Shown one piece after another: positions 13,345 through 24,500 of a stretch of 26,699 nucleotides of DNA (positions are counted from its first letter, which is position 1; each line of letters begins with the position of its first letter). The notes beneath the pieces are model-generated. The model worked only from the letters and a program-made list of their open reading frames with translations, had not been told where the DNA came from and searched no databases. Source of the stretch: Bacteroidaceae bacterium (GTDB lineage: Bacteria; Bacteroidota; Bacteroidia; Bacteroidales; Bacteroidaceae); NCBI GenBank assembly GCA_900769465.1, contig CAAGGT010000335.1:1-26699 (forward strand). Reading direction: 5' to 3'. The position numbers and the translations under genes are program-made.

Positions 13345-15981
13345 TTACTCACCAAGTTGCTTGATAACCTTTACCAACTGCTCTCCAAGAGATATTGAAT
13401 AGCCTTGTGATACAAAAACTACACGATTGAAGGTGTCGGCTACAAGAATCAACGGGCGGTTAGGGTTCTGCAACTTCATATTTGTAACAATCTCATTGTA
13501 GATTTTGTCATCAATATCGGTGCCCCACGCCACTGTCGACGGCAGGTCGGGGAAGTCATTCACAAAACGGCCGGCCTCGTCCTTGTCACGGAACAGCAAC
13601 ACCATCTTCTGCCCCCATTTCTCGAAATCCTCTTTGTATGGCATAACATCGCGCAGGAAATGGTTTGTCGGTTCACTGCCAGGCGCAATGACTGCAATGA
13701 TATAATAGCCGCGACCTGTTGATGAAAGCAACGAGCGCTCACGCTCCTCGGCAAGGTCATAGAAGAGGTTCTCGCTGTTGAAATCACCGATAACCTGCAG
13801 CTGTTCGCTGCTCTCGCGCTGCACAAACTCAATATTGCACTCTTTACCCTCTTCGACATTGAGGAATGTGAGGTGTGCAAGCACACTGCCATCGGCCATA
13901 CGTGTTCCGGTCATCATGAGATAGTTACCGGCATCCATCGGTGTACCATCCTTGAGCAGACTCGCCCAGGTCACACCCTCCTCGGGGTAACCGAGCAGTT
14001 GCAGACGACCGTCAACAATTTTCGATATTGAAAAATGAGAGTAATAACGTGGATTGTCAATGAAACGCGTTGGGGTGAAAGAGGCTTTCAGTGTGCCCTG
14101 TGGCGCATTCTTGACATCGGTGGCAACTACGTCAAAATCAACGTCTATCCATCTGTTGTTCTCCATATACTGTGTCTTGCCTGTAACCTCGTCAATGCGG
14201 GCCGGGATACCCATTGCACGGGCTGCCGACACAAAGAAGATATCGCGTGAGTGAGGATCGGCGGTGCGCATTTCCCACACACCGCGAGGCGACATACAGA
14301 GCGACAGAGGGTTCCACGTTGCATCGACTTTTATGCTGTCACGACACCACTTTACCCAACGCTGCGGGTCACCGGCAAAGTATTGTCTCTTGTCGGCATC
14401 AAAGCATTTCCTGAAGAAACCCTTATATTGGGTCAGCATCTCATTGCTCACGCGTGGATTGAGGATATACTTACGGAAATTTTCATCATATGCACCATTG
14501 CGGACAGTACTTATCAAATGGTCTAACAACACAAAAGAGTTTACATCGCGCAAATCCTTGTCCGAGATGCTCAAAAGAAGATAGTAGGCCAGTTCACGCT
14601 CCTCACGCGGTGTCTCTGACAGAAATTTCATTATTGTCTTGTAGTTGCCGCGTGACTTGAGGAGCAACTGCGCTACAACCTTTTCGTGACCATCATTGAA
14701 TTCAAGTTTCCTTGCATACTCAAGAGCCTCATCGGCAGTCATGAAAGTAGCCACATAGGCATTGCGTACGGAATCTTCATAGGCAAAACGACGGGCGTTC
14801 TCTGCTGCCTGTGCGGGGGTGATATGCGGTACCGTATTGCGTTCACGCGGCGGTACTATATCCATAGCGAATGTTGCGCTGTAGCCCGGGGCCTTGTCCA
14901 CAACGATTTTTACGTTCCGCTCCTTGCCTGCGGTGAATTTCGCAAAGCCGAACTTGCCTCCGGCCGATGCCCAAGCCACCATATCACCGTAACCGGTCGT
15001 TATTGAGGTACGCCCCTGGGCATCGGTAACCTTTTCGGCAGCGGTGAAGAATTCGGCATAGTTGAATATCTTGAACTCGACAGTAGCCTCCAGTGGAGCG
15101 CCGTTCTCATCGACAACATTTATTCCTGTTGTAACGACAGGCGCATAGTTGGCCGTCACATTTATCTCGGTATAACAAGGAGTAACACTCAACACCTCCT
15201 CGGGGCCATCATAACGTCCGAACACATTAGTGTGCATCAACATTCCGCGCGAAGCAGGAGCATTGAACCAGGCAAGGTCAAGGACCGGCTCGGGTTCACA
15301 GGCTCCAAGAAAATGCCACTTGCCGTCAACCCAGGCCTCAACCCAAGCATGGTTATTGTCGGTATGCGCCCAACGTGGGGTGTATACCTGACGTGCGGGG
15401 ATACCGACCGCACGCAGTGCCGCAACGGTAAATGTGGACTCCTCGCCACAACGGCCATAGGCCGTGCGCACAGTAGCCAATGGCGAACTTGTGCGTATGT
15501 CGCTCGGGGTGTAGGTTACCTTCTCGTGGCACCAATGGTTCACCTCAAGCACAGCCTCACGCATTGAAAGGTTCTCGATACGCTCCTTCAGCTCTTTATA
15601 GAAAGCCGGACGGCTACAGTCCAGATTCTCATTATTCACCCTCACCGGCAACACAAAATGCAGGAACTCCCTCACAGGCACCTGTTTTCCCCAGGGCATC
15701 TCGGCACGCGCCTTCAGTGCATAATCTACATTCTCCAAGTGGTATTCGGCACTGTAATCGGCAATGTCGGGAAGTGGCATATAGGCATAGAGGAACTGCA
15801 TGGCCTGCCGTCTGCTGCCCGAAAGACCTTCAAGCACTTCGGAAAATTCATCTACAGCAACAACCTCGCAGCGGGCTTTGAAATCTTTGGCAATCCTGCC
15901 GTTCCTGTCAAGGTTTTCACGGGCGGACAATGATACTATTGAAAGCATTGCCGCGAAAAATAGCATTGTATATCTCTTCAT
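13345..15981 (-). CDS. Exported transglutaminase-like protein with C-terminal thioredoxin-like segment
   Basis: An 878-residue exported protein of a large Bacteroidota family with a transglutaminase-like core. A signal peptide (MKRYTMLFFAAMLSIVSLSA) is followed by a helical N-terminal part, then the core at about 150-240: catalytic C178 in YGRCGEESTFTVAALRAVGIPAR and H211 in NNHAWVEAWVDGKWHF. The usual third residue would lie near GACEPEPVLD. A carboxypeptidase-regulatory-like beta domain follows (about 285-370), then a helical region and a second segment at about 570-630 (RDIFFVSAARAMGIPARI) that looks like a degenerate copy of the core. The last ~120 residues look thioredoxin-like but have no CxxC (PGSEPTNHF instead). 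Likely a periplasmic or surface protease or amidase acting on peptides or glycopeptides; the substrate is unknown. Confidence 0.85.
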   Translation of the reverse strand: MKRYTMLFFAAMLSIVSLSARENLDRNGRIAKDFKARCEVVAVDEFSEVLEGLSGSRRQAMQFLYAYMPLPDIADYSAEYHLENVDYALKARAEMPWGKQVPVREFLHFVLPVRVNNENLDCSRPAFYKELKERIENLSMREAVLEVNHWCHEKVTYTPSDIRTSSPLATVRTAYGRCGEESTFTVAALRAVGIPARQVYTPRWAHTDNNHAWVEAWVDGKWHFLGACEPEPVLDLAWFNAPASRGMLMHTNVFGRYDGPEEVLSVTPCYTEINVTANYAPVVTTGINVVDENGAPLEATVEFKIFNYAEFFTAAEKVTDAQGRTSITTGYGDMVAWASAGGKFGFAKFTAGKERNVKIVVDKAPGYSATFAMDIVPPRERNTVPHITPAQAAENARRFAYEDSVRNAYVATFMTADEALEYARKLEFNDGHEKVVAQLLLKSRGNYKTIMKFLSETPREERELAYYLLLSISDKDLRDVNSFVLLDHLISTVRNGAYDENFRKYILNPRVSNEMLTQYKGFFRKCFDADKRQYFAGDPQRWVKWCRDSIKVDATWNPLSLCMSPRGVWEMRTADPHSRDIFFVSAARAMGIPARIDEVTGKTQYMENNRWIDVDFDVVATDVKNAPQGTLKASFTPTRFIDNPRYYSHFSISKIVDGRLQLLGYPEEGVTWASLLKDGTPMDAGNYLMMTGTRMADGSVLAHLTFLNVEEGKECNIEFVQRESSEQLQVIGDFNSENLFYDLAEERERSLLSSTGRGYYIIAVIAPGSEPTNHFLRDVMPYKEDFEKWGQKMVLLFRDKDEAGRFVNDFPDLPSTVAWGTDIDDKIYNEIVTNMKLQNPNRPLILVADTFNRVVFVSQGYSISLGEQLVKVIKQLGE

Positions 15982-16013
15982 AGCAACTGATTTTCTATGG
16001 TGTTAAGTATACG

Positions 16014-16048
16014 CAAATATACACATTCTCGGCCATAAAAAAGTCAAA
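16014..16048 (-). promoter_or_regulatory. Minus-strand promoter of the transglutaminase-like gene
   Basis: The complement of 16014-16021 is TATATTTG, an exact TAnnTTTG match, 32 bases before the ATG. A TTTG (complement of 16045-16048) lies 23 bases further up, slightly beyond the normal spacing. Confidence 0.5.
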
Positions 16049-16138
16049 CATTGCATTTTATTGACACATTGCCCCACTTTTTACAACCGGAGAGTAAAAT
16101 ATTATGGCAAGCTTGATATTATTTTGCCCGTTTGTGTG

Positions 16139-16146
16139 TATTTTTG
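16139..16146 (+). promoter_or_regulatory. -7 box upstream of the ABC exporter gene
   Basis: TATTTTTG matches the Bacteroidota -7 consensus exactly and gives a leader of about 55 bases before the GTG start. A TTG at 16113-16115 is the nearest -33 candidate, 23 bases upstream, so the -33 part is weak. Confidence 0.5.
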
Positions 16147-16162
16147 CAGTAAACAGCATCGT

Positions 16163-16187
16163 CCCTTGACAACAAGGGCACCGGTGC
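16163..16187 (+). promoter_or_regulatory. Two adjacent inverted repeats in the ABC exporter leader
   Basis: CCCTTG-ACAA-CAAGGG (16163-16178) is a perfect 6-bp hairpin and is immediately followed by the 10-bp palindrome GCACCGGTGC (16178-16187). Both lie between the -7 box and the start codon, where an operator or a translation-controlling RNA structure could act. No T-run follows, so it is not a normal terminator. Confidence 0.3.
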
Positions 16188-16206
16188 ATAAAAGACTCTT
16201 GACAAA

Positions 16207-17883
16207 GTGGATGACAAAGGAAAGAACATATCGGTAAAAAGGTTGATTCTATGGCTGTGGCACAACTCGGAAGGTACACGCAGGCAGGCAGTGACAAACA
16301 CCTGCATCGGTCTGCTCGATGTTGTCTGTCAGTTGCTGTGGGTACTTGCCTGCAAACACGCCATTGACATAGCCACCGGCACAAAGGAGGGTTCACTCAC
16401 AACAACAGGCATCATTATTGCTTCGCTGATGCTTGTACAGATTGCCTCGCGTGCCGCAAGCCGCTGGATACACTCCGTCACCGGCAACAAGGTCCGCAAC
16501 AGGATGCGCCGGGCTGTCTTCGCCAGGCTGTTGCGCTGTGATTGGATGCATCTGCAAAGACACCACACGGGCGACCTTATCAACAGGCTCGAGGGAGACG
16601 TCGCAAGCATAACCACGCTGATGACAGAAGTGATACCCGCAACAGTGGTTGCTGCAACGCAGCTGCTGGCATCATTCGCACTGCTGTTCACAATGAGCCC
16701 GTGGCTTGCTGTGGCAATATTCATCACCCTGCCGGTGTGCCTGGCTGTCAGCCGTGTATACGTCAAGAAAATGCGCAAGCTAAACCGCGATGTGCGCGAC
16801 AGCGACAGCCGCATACAGTCGGTACTCCAGGAGAGCCTGCAACACAAGGAACTCATAAAGTCGCTTGAGCAGAACGACAGCACCGAGCAGCAGCTTTCCG
16901 ATTTGCAAAGCCAATTACAGGACCAGGTTGCCAGCCGCACCAGATTCTCGCTCGGAGCATACACACTTGTGCAGCTTGGCTTTGCCACAGGATACGTGGT
17001 AGCATTCCTGTGGGGTGCCGACAGCCTGCGCGACGGGATTATAACATACGGCACAATGGCCGCCTATCTGCAACTTGTAGGGCTCATACAACGTCCCACT
17101 ATGGATTTGAGCCGTTACATACCGGGTATAGTATCATCATTGACCGCGGCCGAACGCCTATATGAACTTGAAGACATACCTGTAGAACAGCAAGGTGATG
17201 CCATAATGCTGAAAGAGACAGCCGGAGTGCGTTTCAAAGATGTGACATTCCGTTACGAAGAGGGCAAACGTTTCATCCTTAACAAATTTACATTTGATTT
17301 TCCGCCCAACAGCAGCACTGCAATCATTGGTGAGACAGGAGCCGGAAAAACAACATTGATAAGACTGCTCATTGCCTTCATAAACCCGCAAGGCGGAAGC
17401 ATTGAACTTTATAACGGGAATGAACAGCACGAATCGTCCACCCTTACCCGTCGCAATTTCGTATACATACCGCAAGGGAACAGCCTGGTAAGCGGCACAA
17501 TAAGAGAGAACCTGCTCATGGGCAATCCTGAAGCCACCGAAGAGGAAATGAAACGGGCACTGCACATTGCCTGCGCCGAATATGTCCTTGAACTCCCCGA
17601 CGGCATTGACAGCCACATAACAGAGCGAGGCGGAGGCTTGAGCGAGGGACAGGCACAACGCATTGCTGTGGCAAGGTCTATATTGCGCCCGGGCAGCATA
17701 CTCATACTTGACGAGGTCACATCAGCACTCGATGAAGCCACCGAGCAGGAGATGCTCAAGCGGCTCACACAAAGTCAGATTGGCAAGACACTCATATTCG
17801 TGACACACAGGCCCGCAGTAATCAATTACTGCACCCAGGTGCTGAAAATTGAGAAACCTGCAAAATCAAATCAAACACCCTGA
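16207..17883 (+). CDS. Half-size ABC exporter (fused permease and ATPase)
   Basis: A 558-residue ABC exporter of the MsbA/ABCB type that should work as a homodimer in the inner membrane. The membrane domain covers about 15-320, with hydrophobic segments near 28-48, 65-82, 145-185 and 255-295. The ATPase domain begins at about 335 and has Walker A GETGAGKTT (375-383, K381), signature LSEGQ (478-482, a common variant of LSGGQ), Walker B ILILDE with E503, and the H-loop His534. All ATPase residues are present. The start is GTG at 16207: a stop lies 16 bases upstream in frame and no ATG occurs before the first membrane segment. Substrate unknown; lipids, peptides or drugs are all possible. The gene stands alone, with its own promoter and a terminator on its stop codon. 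Confidence 0.9.
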   Translation: MDDKGKNISVKRLILWLWHNSEGTRRQAVTNTCIGLLDVVCQLLWVLACKHAIDIATGTKEGSLTTTGIIIASLMLVQIASRAASRWIHSVTGNKVRNRMRRAVFARLLRCDWMHLQRHHTGDLINRLEGDVASITTLMTEVIPATVVAATQLLASFALLFTMSPWLAVAIFITLPVCLAVSRVYVKKMRKLNRDVRDSDSRIQSVLQESLQHKELIKSLEQNDSTEQQLSDLQSQLQDQVASRTRFSLGAYTLVQLGFATGYVVAFLWGADSLRDGIITYGTMAAYLQLVGLIQRPTMDLSRYIPGIVSSLTAAERLYELEDIPVEQQGDAIMLKETAGVRFKDVTFRYEEGKRFILNKFTFDFPPNSSTAIIGETGAGKTTLIRLLIAFINPQGGSIELYNGNEQHESSTLTRRNFVYIPQGNSLVSGTIRENLLMGNPEATEEEMKRALHIACAEYVLELPDGIDSHITERGGGLSEGQAQRIAVARSILRPGSILILDEVTSALDEATEQEMLKRLTQSQIGKTLIFVTHRPAVINYCTQVLKIEKPAKSNQTP

Positions 17884-17895
17884 CCGGGTGTTTTT
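17873..17895 (+). terminator. Intrinsic terminator overlapping the ABC exporter stop codon
   Basis: AAACACCC and GGGTGTTT make an 8-bp stem around a TGACC loop, followed by T residues to 17895. The TGA stop codon of the ABC exporter (17881-17883) lies in the loop, so the last codons of the gene are part of the hairpin. Confidence 0.75.
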
Positions 17896-17972
17896 GCTTT
17901 TTCAAAGCCAGGACACAATAAAAGCCATATAACCTCGTTTAACAATAGATAAACTGAATATATTATAGAGCT

Positions 17973-18566
17973 ATGATTGAATATTTGAAAGGGGAACTTG
18001 CCGAACTGACACCGGCAACAGCCATAATCGAGTGCTGCGGTGTAGGGTACGGAACAAGCATTACCCTCAACACATACAGCGCACTCCAGGACAAGAAGAG
18101 TGTCAAGGTATACATCTATGAGGTGATTCGAGAAGATGCACACCAGTTGTTCGGGTTCAGCACAAAGGAGGAGCGCGAGCTGTTCCTGTTGCTCATTTCA
18201 GTTTCGGGCATAGGTGGCAACACCGCACGCACCATTCTGTCGGCATTCACCGTCAACGAACTCTGCGAAGCCATCTTCACAGGCAACGAGGTTGCCATCA
18301 AAAGCGTAAAGGGCATCGGGCTCAAGACTGCGCAGCGCATAATCATTGAACTGAAAGACAAGATCAAAGGCATAGGCAGCGGAGTGCCGAGCGCGGCAAC
18401 CACCGCAGTCACCCCCGACAACGATGTCATTGACGGTGCCGTTTCCGCACTCATCATGCTCGGTTTCCCGTCGGCTGCAACCAACAAGGTGGTGCAGGCA
18501 ATAGTGAAGAGCGAGCCGTCGGCAACCATCGAGCAGGTCATCAAATTGGCGTTGAAACAACTGTAA
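17973..18566 (+). CDS. ruvA: Holliday junction branch migration protein RuvA
   Basis: A 197-residue RuvA, the tetrameric subunit that binds Holliday junctions and guides the RuvB motor during recombination repair. The N-terminal OB-fold starts MIEYLKGELAEL and includes VGYGTSITL and the RxDAHQLFGFST segment. Two helix-hairpin-helix motifs follow (VSGIGGNTARTILSAF and VKGIGLKTAQRIIIELKDK). A flexible linker (about 131-149) leads to the C-terminal RuvB-binding domain (AVSALIMLGFPSAATNKVV). Length is normal. No ruvB or ruvC is in the window. sprA starts 7 bases after its stop, so the two are surely co-transcribed; this ruvA-sprA pairing is, as I recall, common in Bacteroidota. No promoter box is clear in the 89 bases upstream. 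Confidence 0.96.
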   Translation: MIEYLKGELAELTPATAIIECCGVGYGTSITLNTYSALQDKKSVKVYIYEVIREDAHQLFGFSTKEERELFLLLISVSGIGGNTARTILSAFTVNELCEAIFTGNEVAIKSVKGIGLKTAQRIIIELKDKIKGIGSGVPSAATTAVTPDNDVIDGAVSALIMLGFPSAATNKVVQAIVKSEPSATIEQVIKLALKQL

Positions 18567-18573
18567 CAGCATT

Positions 18574-21500
18574 ATGGGCAAGCGTGCGTCAATACTTGTA
18601 ACCCTGTTATTCGCGACAATGACAATTTTCGCGCAGGGGAACGTACGCAATGACTCAATCCGTAAGACCATCAGGGAAAGGAACAGGGCAAAAACCGAAA
18701 AAGAGGCGGTTAAAGACTCCATCACAGCCCGTTTCCCCGTTGCAGAGACAACACCTAACACCATTGACGACATACAGCAACGCCCATTGGACCTGAGATC
18801 GCCGGCGAACATCGTAACTGACACCGTATACAACGAAAACGACGGCACATACCTGTTGAGTACCAGGCTCGGAACAAACACCACACTCGGTGCCCCGATA
18901 CTGCTCACCCCCGAGGAGTATGCCAAATGGCAGGAACGCAGTGCCATGAACCTCTTCTTCAGGAAAAAGAACTACGAAGCCTGGGAAAACTCACAGAAAA
19001 AGAGCAAGTTCGATTTCACCGATATGCACTTTGACCTTGGACCGGCCGAGAAGATATTCGGCCCCGGTGGCGTACGCGTGAAGACACAGGGAAATGCAGA
19101 ACTGAAGATAGGTTACTCGATACAGACCATCGACAACCCCGCTCTCCCCTCGCGCAGCAGAAGGACAAACAGTTTCGACTTTGACGAAAAGATCAACCTC
19201 AACGTAAAGGGAAGCGTTGGTGACAAGATGAATATGGACTTCAACTACAACACCGAAGCCACATTCAGTTACGATGCAAAGAAGATAAACCTCAAATATG
19301 ACGGTAAAGAGGACGAGATTGTGAAGCTGGTCGAGGCCGGAAACGTTTCATTCCCCACCAATTCAAGCCTTATCAAGGGCGCATCGTCACTTTTCGGTAT
19401 AAGGACCGACCTGCAGTTCGGCAAGCTCTCACTGCAGACGGTAGTCTCGCAAAAGACATCGAACAGCACTGTCGTGAACTCAAAGGGCGGAACACAGCTC
19501 ACGACCTTCGAGATAGAGATAACCAATTACGACGAGAACAAGCACTTCTTCCTTGCACACTACTTCCGCGACAACTACGACCGCTCAATGTCACAGCTCC
19601 CAACGATACTCTCGGGTGTGGACATCAGCCGCATCGAGGTATGGGTTACAAACAAGACAAGCGACTACAACAACCCACGCAACATCATAGCCTTTACCGA
19701 TATTGCCGAGAACAGCCACATAAGCAACCCTATGTGGAGCGCCACCGGCACATCGGCCATCCCGCATAACAACGCCAACGACCTTTATGCCCTGATGAAC
19801 ACCACCTATTCGGGAATACGTGACATTGACCAGGCAAACAACATCCTCAACGGCATAGAAGGTGTGAGCGGCGGTGCCGACTATGAGAAACTCTCCAATG
19901 CAAGGCTTCTCTCATCATCGGAATACACCCTGAACAGGGAATTGGGATATATCTCATTGAAGACCCCGTTGAGGGCCGACGAGGTGCTTGCCGTAGCCTA
20001 TGAATACACATACGGCGGACAGACCTTCCAGGTTGGCGAGTTCTCCAACGACATCAAGGAATCCAAGACAACCATATACCTGAAGCTCATCAAGCCTAAT
20101 GCCTGCTCACCCAAGAACGGTTGCTGGGACCTCATGATGAAGAACGTATATTCACTCGGCACACGCAATCTGCAGAACACGAATTTCAAGCTCGATGTCT
20201 ACTACGCAAGTGACAGCCTGGGTACAAACATCACATATCTTCCCGAAGCGGAGCTCAAGGGCAAGACACTGCTGCAGATGCTCGGCCTGGACAGACTGGA
20301 CAGCAACAACAGCAAGGAGAACCCCAATGGTGTGTTCGACTACATCCAGGGCTACACGATAGACGCTGCCTCGGGACGTGTATTCTTCCCGTCGGTAGAG
20401 CCTTTCGGCAGCTATCTTGAATCGAAGATAGGGAACGATGCCATTGCCGGGAAATATATCTTCCACGAGCTGTACGACTCAACCAAGACAATAGCGAAGC
20501 AGATTGCCGAGAAGGACAAGTTCTACCTTATAGGCGAATACACAGGAAGTGCCGCAAATGTGATACAGACAGGTTCCACAAACATTCCACGCGGTTCGGT
20601 AGTGGTAACGGCCGGCGGTGTCACGCTTGTGGAGAACAGCGACTACCAGGTCGACTATTCATCGGGAACGGTAACCATCCTGAACCAGAACATCATAGAT
20701 GCAGGGACAAACGTACAGGTGTCGCTCGAGAGCAACACCCTGTTCAATATGCAACGCAAGACCGTACTCGGTTTGAACTGGAAATATGATTTTTCGGATG
20801 ATTTCAAGTTCGGCGGTACGCTCATGTCGCTCTCTGAAAAACCGCTCACCTCAAAGGTTGACATGGGTTCCGAGCCGTTGAAGAATTTCCTTTGGGGATT
20901 CAATATGTCGTGGAAAAAGCAGAGCCAATGGCTCACCAACATAATCGACTGGTTGCCGCTCATAAGCTGCACCGAGCCCTCATCAATAAGTTTCTCGGCC
21001 GAGTTTGCAAGGCTCGAGGCTGGGACATCGGACCAGGTGCAGAGCGAGGCCTCATACATTGACGATTTCGAGAACACCGAGAATGGCGTGGACATCTCCT
21101 CGCCATCGCAATGGATGCTGTCGTCACTGCCTCACGGCATGCAATACAGCCACCTCACCAATGATATACGTACGGGCTACAACCGCGCACGTATCACATG
21201 GTACACAATTGACCCGCTTTTCACGCGCCGCAGCTCGTCGCTCACACCGGCTCACATAAAGAGCGATATGGAACAGCTCTCGAACCACTATGTCCGCGAG
21301 GTCTATGAACGCGAGCTCTACCCCAACAAGGAGTCGACATACGGCGAATCATCAACTCTCTCGCTGTTCAATGTCACATATTACCCCAACGAACGTGGCC
21401 CGTACAACCTTGACCCCGACGTAGACTTCGAGGGCAAGCTCAACGACCCGGCAAAACGTTGGGGCGGTATAACACGCCAGCTCACAACCACCGATTTCGA

Positions 21501-24500
21501 GAGTGCCAACATACAGTACATCGAATTCTGGTTGCTCGACCCCTTCATTTATGAACAGGCAGGAATGGGTGGCGACCTATATTTCAACCTGGGCGAGGTG
21601 TCGGAGGATATTCTCAAGGACAGCAAGAAATTCTATGAGAACGGTTTGCCGTCAAGCGGCAACGAATATGAGTATGAGGAGACCGTATGGGGCCGCATCC
21701 CCACCAACACCAGTCTTGTCTATGCATTCGACAACAACTCCGAGAGCCGCGACCAGCAGGATACCGGCCTCAACGGAATCAACAGCGCCAACGAGGCTCT
21801 GCACCCCACATACAAGGCCTACCTGGAGGCCCTGCAAGGCCGTGTGCGCCAGGAGGTGTATGACAGCATTGCAGCCGACCCTGCCGGTGACAACTACCAC
21901 TATTTCCGTGGCAGTGACTACGATGCGGCACAACGCAGCATCATAGAGCGCTATAAGTATTTCAACAATACCGAGGGCAACTCGCCCAGCAATTCCGAGA
22001 GCGAATACAGCAGCGCGGCAAAGACAACCCCTGACGTTGAGGATGCCAACCAGGACTACACGATGGACGAGTATGAGAATTTCTTCCAGTACAGGATATC
22101 ACTGCGCCCCGAGGATATGCAGGTTGGCCGCAACTACATTACCGACAAGCGTACCGTAACCTCAAAGCTGCGCAACGGCAACACCGAGAGCGTGGACTGG
22201 TACAAGTTCCGCATACCGGTCGATGAATATGAAAGAGTCGTAGGTACAATACGTGATTTTACCTCGATACGTTTCATACGTATGTACATGACACAGTTCC
22301 AGAAACCCGTGACGTTGCGTTTTGCGACAATGCAGCTCGTACGCGGTGACTGGCGTCCATATCTGCAGCCTATTGCATCAAAGAACAACACGGCACCTAC
22401 GGTATCGGGCGAGTTCACCACATCGGCAGTGAGCATTGAGGAACACGGAGACCGCAAACCGGTCAACTACGTACTACCCCCCGGCGTCACACGTATCATC
22501 GACCCCAGCCAGCCACAGTTGCGCCAGGACAATGAACAGGCATTGTCGCTCAATGTCAACAACCTCGGCAGCAAGGAGAGCCGTGCCGTATACAAGAAAA
22601 GCAATCTCGACATACGCCAATATGAACGTATACAGCTCTTCATACACGCCGAGGCACCCGAAACCGATGTAACACAGCTTGACAACAACGACATGTCACT
22701 GTTTGTACGTTTCGGTTCGGACTACAAGAGCAACTACTATGAATATGAAGTGCCACTGACCGTCACTCCACACGGCTCATACGACGGCAACAGCTCGGCC
22801 GCCGCAAACATCGTGTGGCCACAGGAGAACATGATTGATATCCCGCTCGACAGGTTGTCCGACATAAAGATACGCCGCAACACCCTGCGGAACAACAATG
22901 CCGAGGGAGTGACGAACACCACCATCTACAGCGAGTATGACAGTGAGAACCCGAAGAACAGGATAAGCATTGTGGGTACACCGTCACTCGGACAGATAAA
23001 GGTGATGATGATTGGTGTGCGCAACAACAGTTCAAGCAACAAGTCGGCCATCGTGTGGGTGAACGAGATGCGCCTCATCGGCTTCAACAACAAGAGCGGT
23101 TGGGCAGCACAGGGTAACCTGAACATAAAGCTCAGCGACCTGGGTTCCTTTGCCGCACAGGGAAAGATTGAGACAGCCGGTTTCGGCGGCCTTGAGGAGA
23201 AGCTTGCCGCACGCCGCACCGATGACTATTACCGTTACTCACTCACCGGAACCCTGGATGCCGGCCGTCTGTTGCCACGTTCGTTCAAGGTGAGCATCCC
23301 GGCCTACTATTCATTCACCGAGGAGGTGACATCGCCGCTTTACAGTCCATTTGACACCGACCTCAATTTTGATGATGTACTTGACACCTATAACGAGAAC
23401 GGCAGGGATTCACTCAAGAGGGTTGCCGAGACGCACTCCGTAATGCGTAATTTCAGTGTAAGCAATGCGAAGGTAAATTTCTCGAGCAAGACACCAATGC
23501 CATACGACCCCTCGAATTTCAGTTTCAGTTTCTCGCACTCAGCCACCGACAACAGCGGAAGCACCATCAGTTGGGAGAGAATCATCAACTGGAAAGCATC
23601 GTTCAGCTACAGCTACTCGAGCCCGATAAAGACACTGAAGCCTTTCGGCAAGATAAAGAACAAGTCAAAATGGTTGAAGATAATGAAGGAATGGGGAGTG
23701 AACCCGTTGCCGCAGTCGTTGGCCTTCAACACCGACATGACACGTGCATACCACGAGGTGCAGCGCCGCGACCTGCAGTCAATGACGGGTGACAGCGAGA
23801 TACCGCTCACATTCTCGCAGCAGTTCAACTGGAACCGCTCTCTTGCCATAAAGTGGGACCCCACCACCAACTTGAGAATGAACCTCAACACCGGAACGAA
23901 TGCCGAGATAGAGGAACCCTTCCTGCCGGTTAACAAAGAGAGATACCCCACAGAATATGCCGCCTGGAAGGATTCGGTGAAGCACAGCCTGCAAGGTTTC
24001 GGCAACCCGTTGAGCTACCAGCAGAACTTTACGGCATCATACACATTGCCGCTCAACAAACTGCCTATCTTTGAATGGCTCACAGCCGATGCAAGCTACT
24101 CGTCTACATACAACTGGCTGCGCGGCAACAGCATCTCAGGGGTAAATGTGGGCAACAACATTGCGAACAAGCGCAATATAACGCTGAAGACAACAATGAA
24201 CTTTGAGAAGCTGTATAACCTGATACCCTATCTCGAAGAGACCAACAAGCGCTTTGCCAGCAACAAGAAACAGAAATCGTCAAAGAGCCGAAAACCGAAA
24301 GTAGAGAAAGCCAAGCCGTTCACCAAGGAGATAAAGCTCAAGAGCGACACTACTGTTACCCTGACACATAACCTCAAGAACAAGAAGCTCGATGTCATCG
24401 CACGCACCAAGAAGGGCGAAGCATACAAGCTCAAATACAAGGTAATTGACGAGAACAAGATTCTCATAAAGAACCAGGACAGCATAAGCATCAAGGTAAC

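Noticed and set aside
16329..17054. A 241-codon open frame on the minus strand across the ABC exporter gene
   Set aside because: It is fully antisense to a gene with all ABC motifs and shows no family features of its own.
18198..18947. A 249-codon open frame on the minus strand over ruvA and the start of sprA
   Set aside because: It is antisense to two clear genes and has low-complexity composition typical of a shadow frame.
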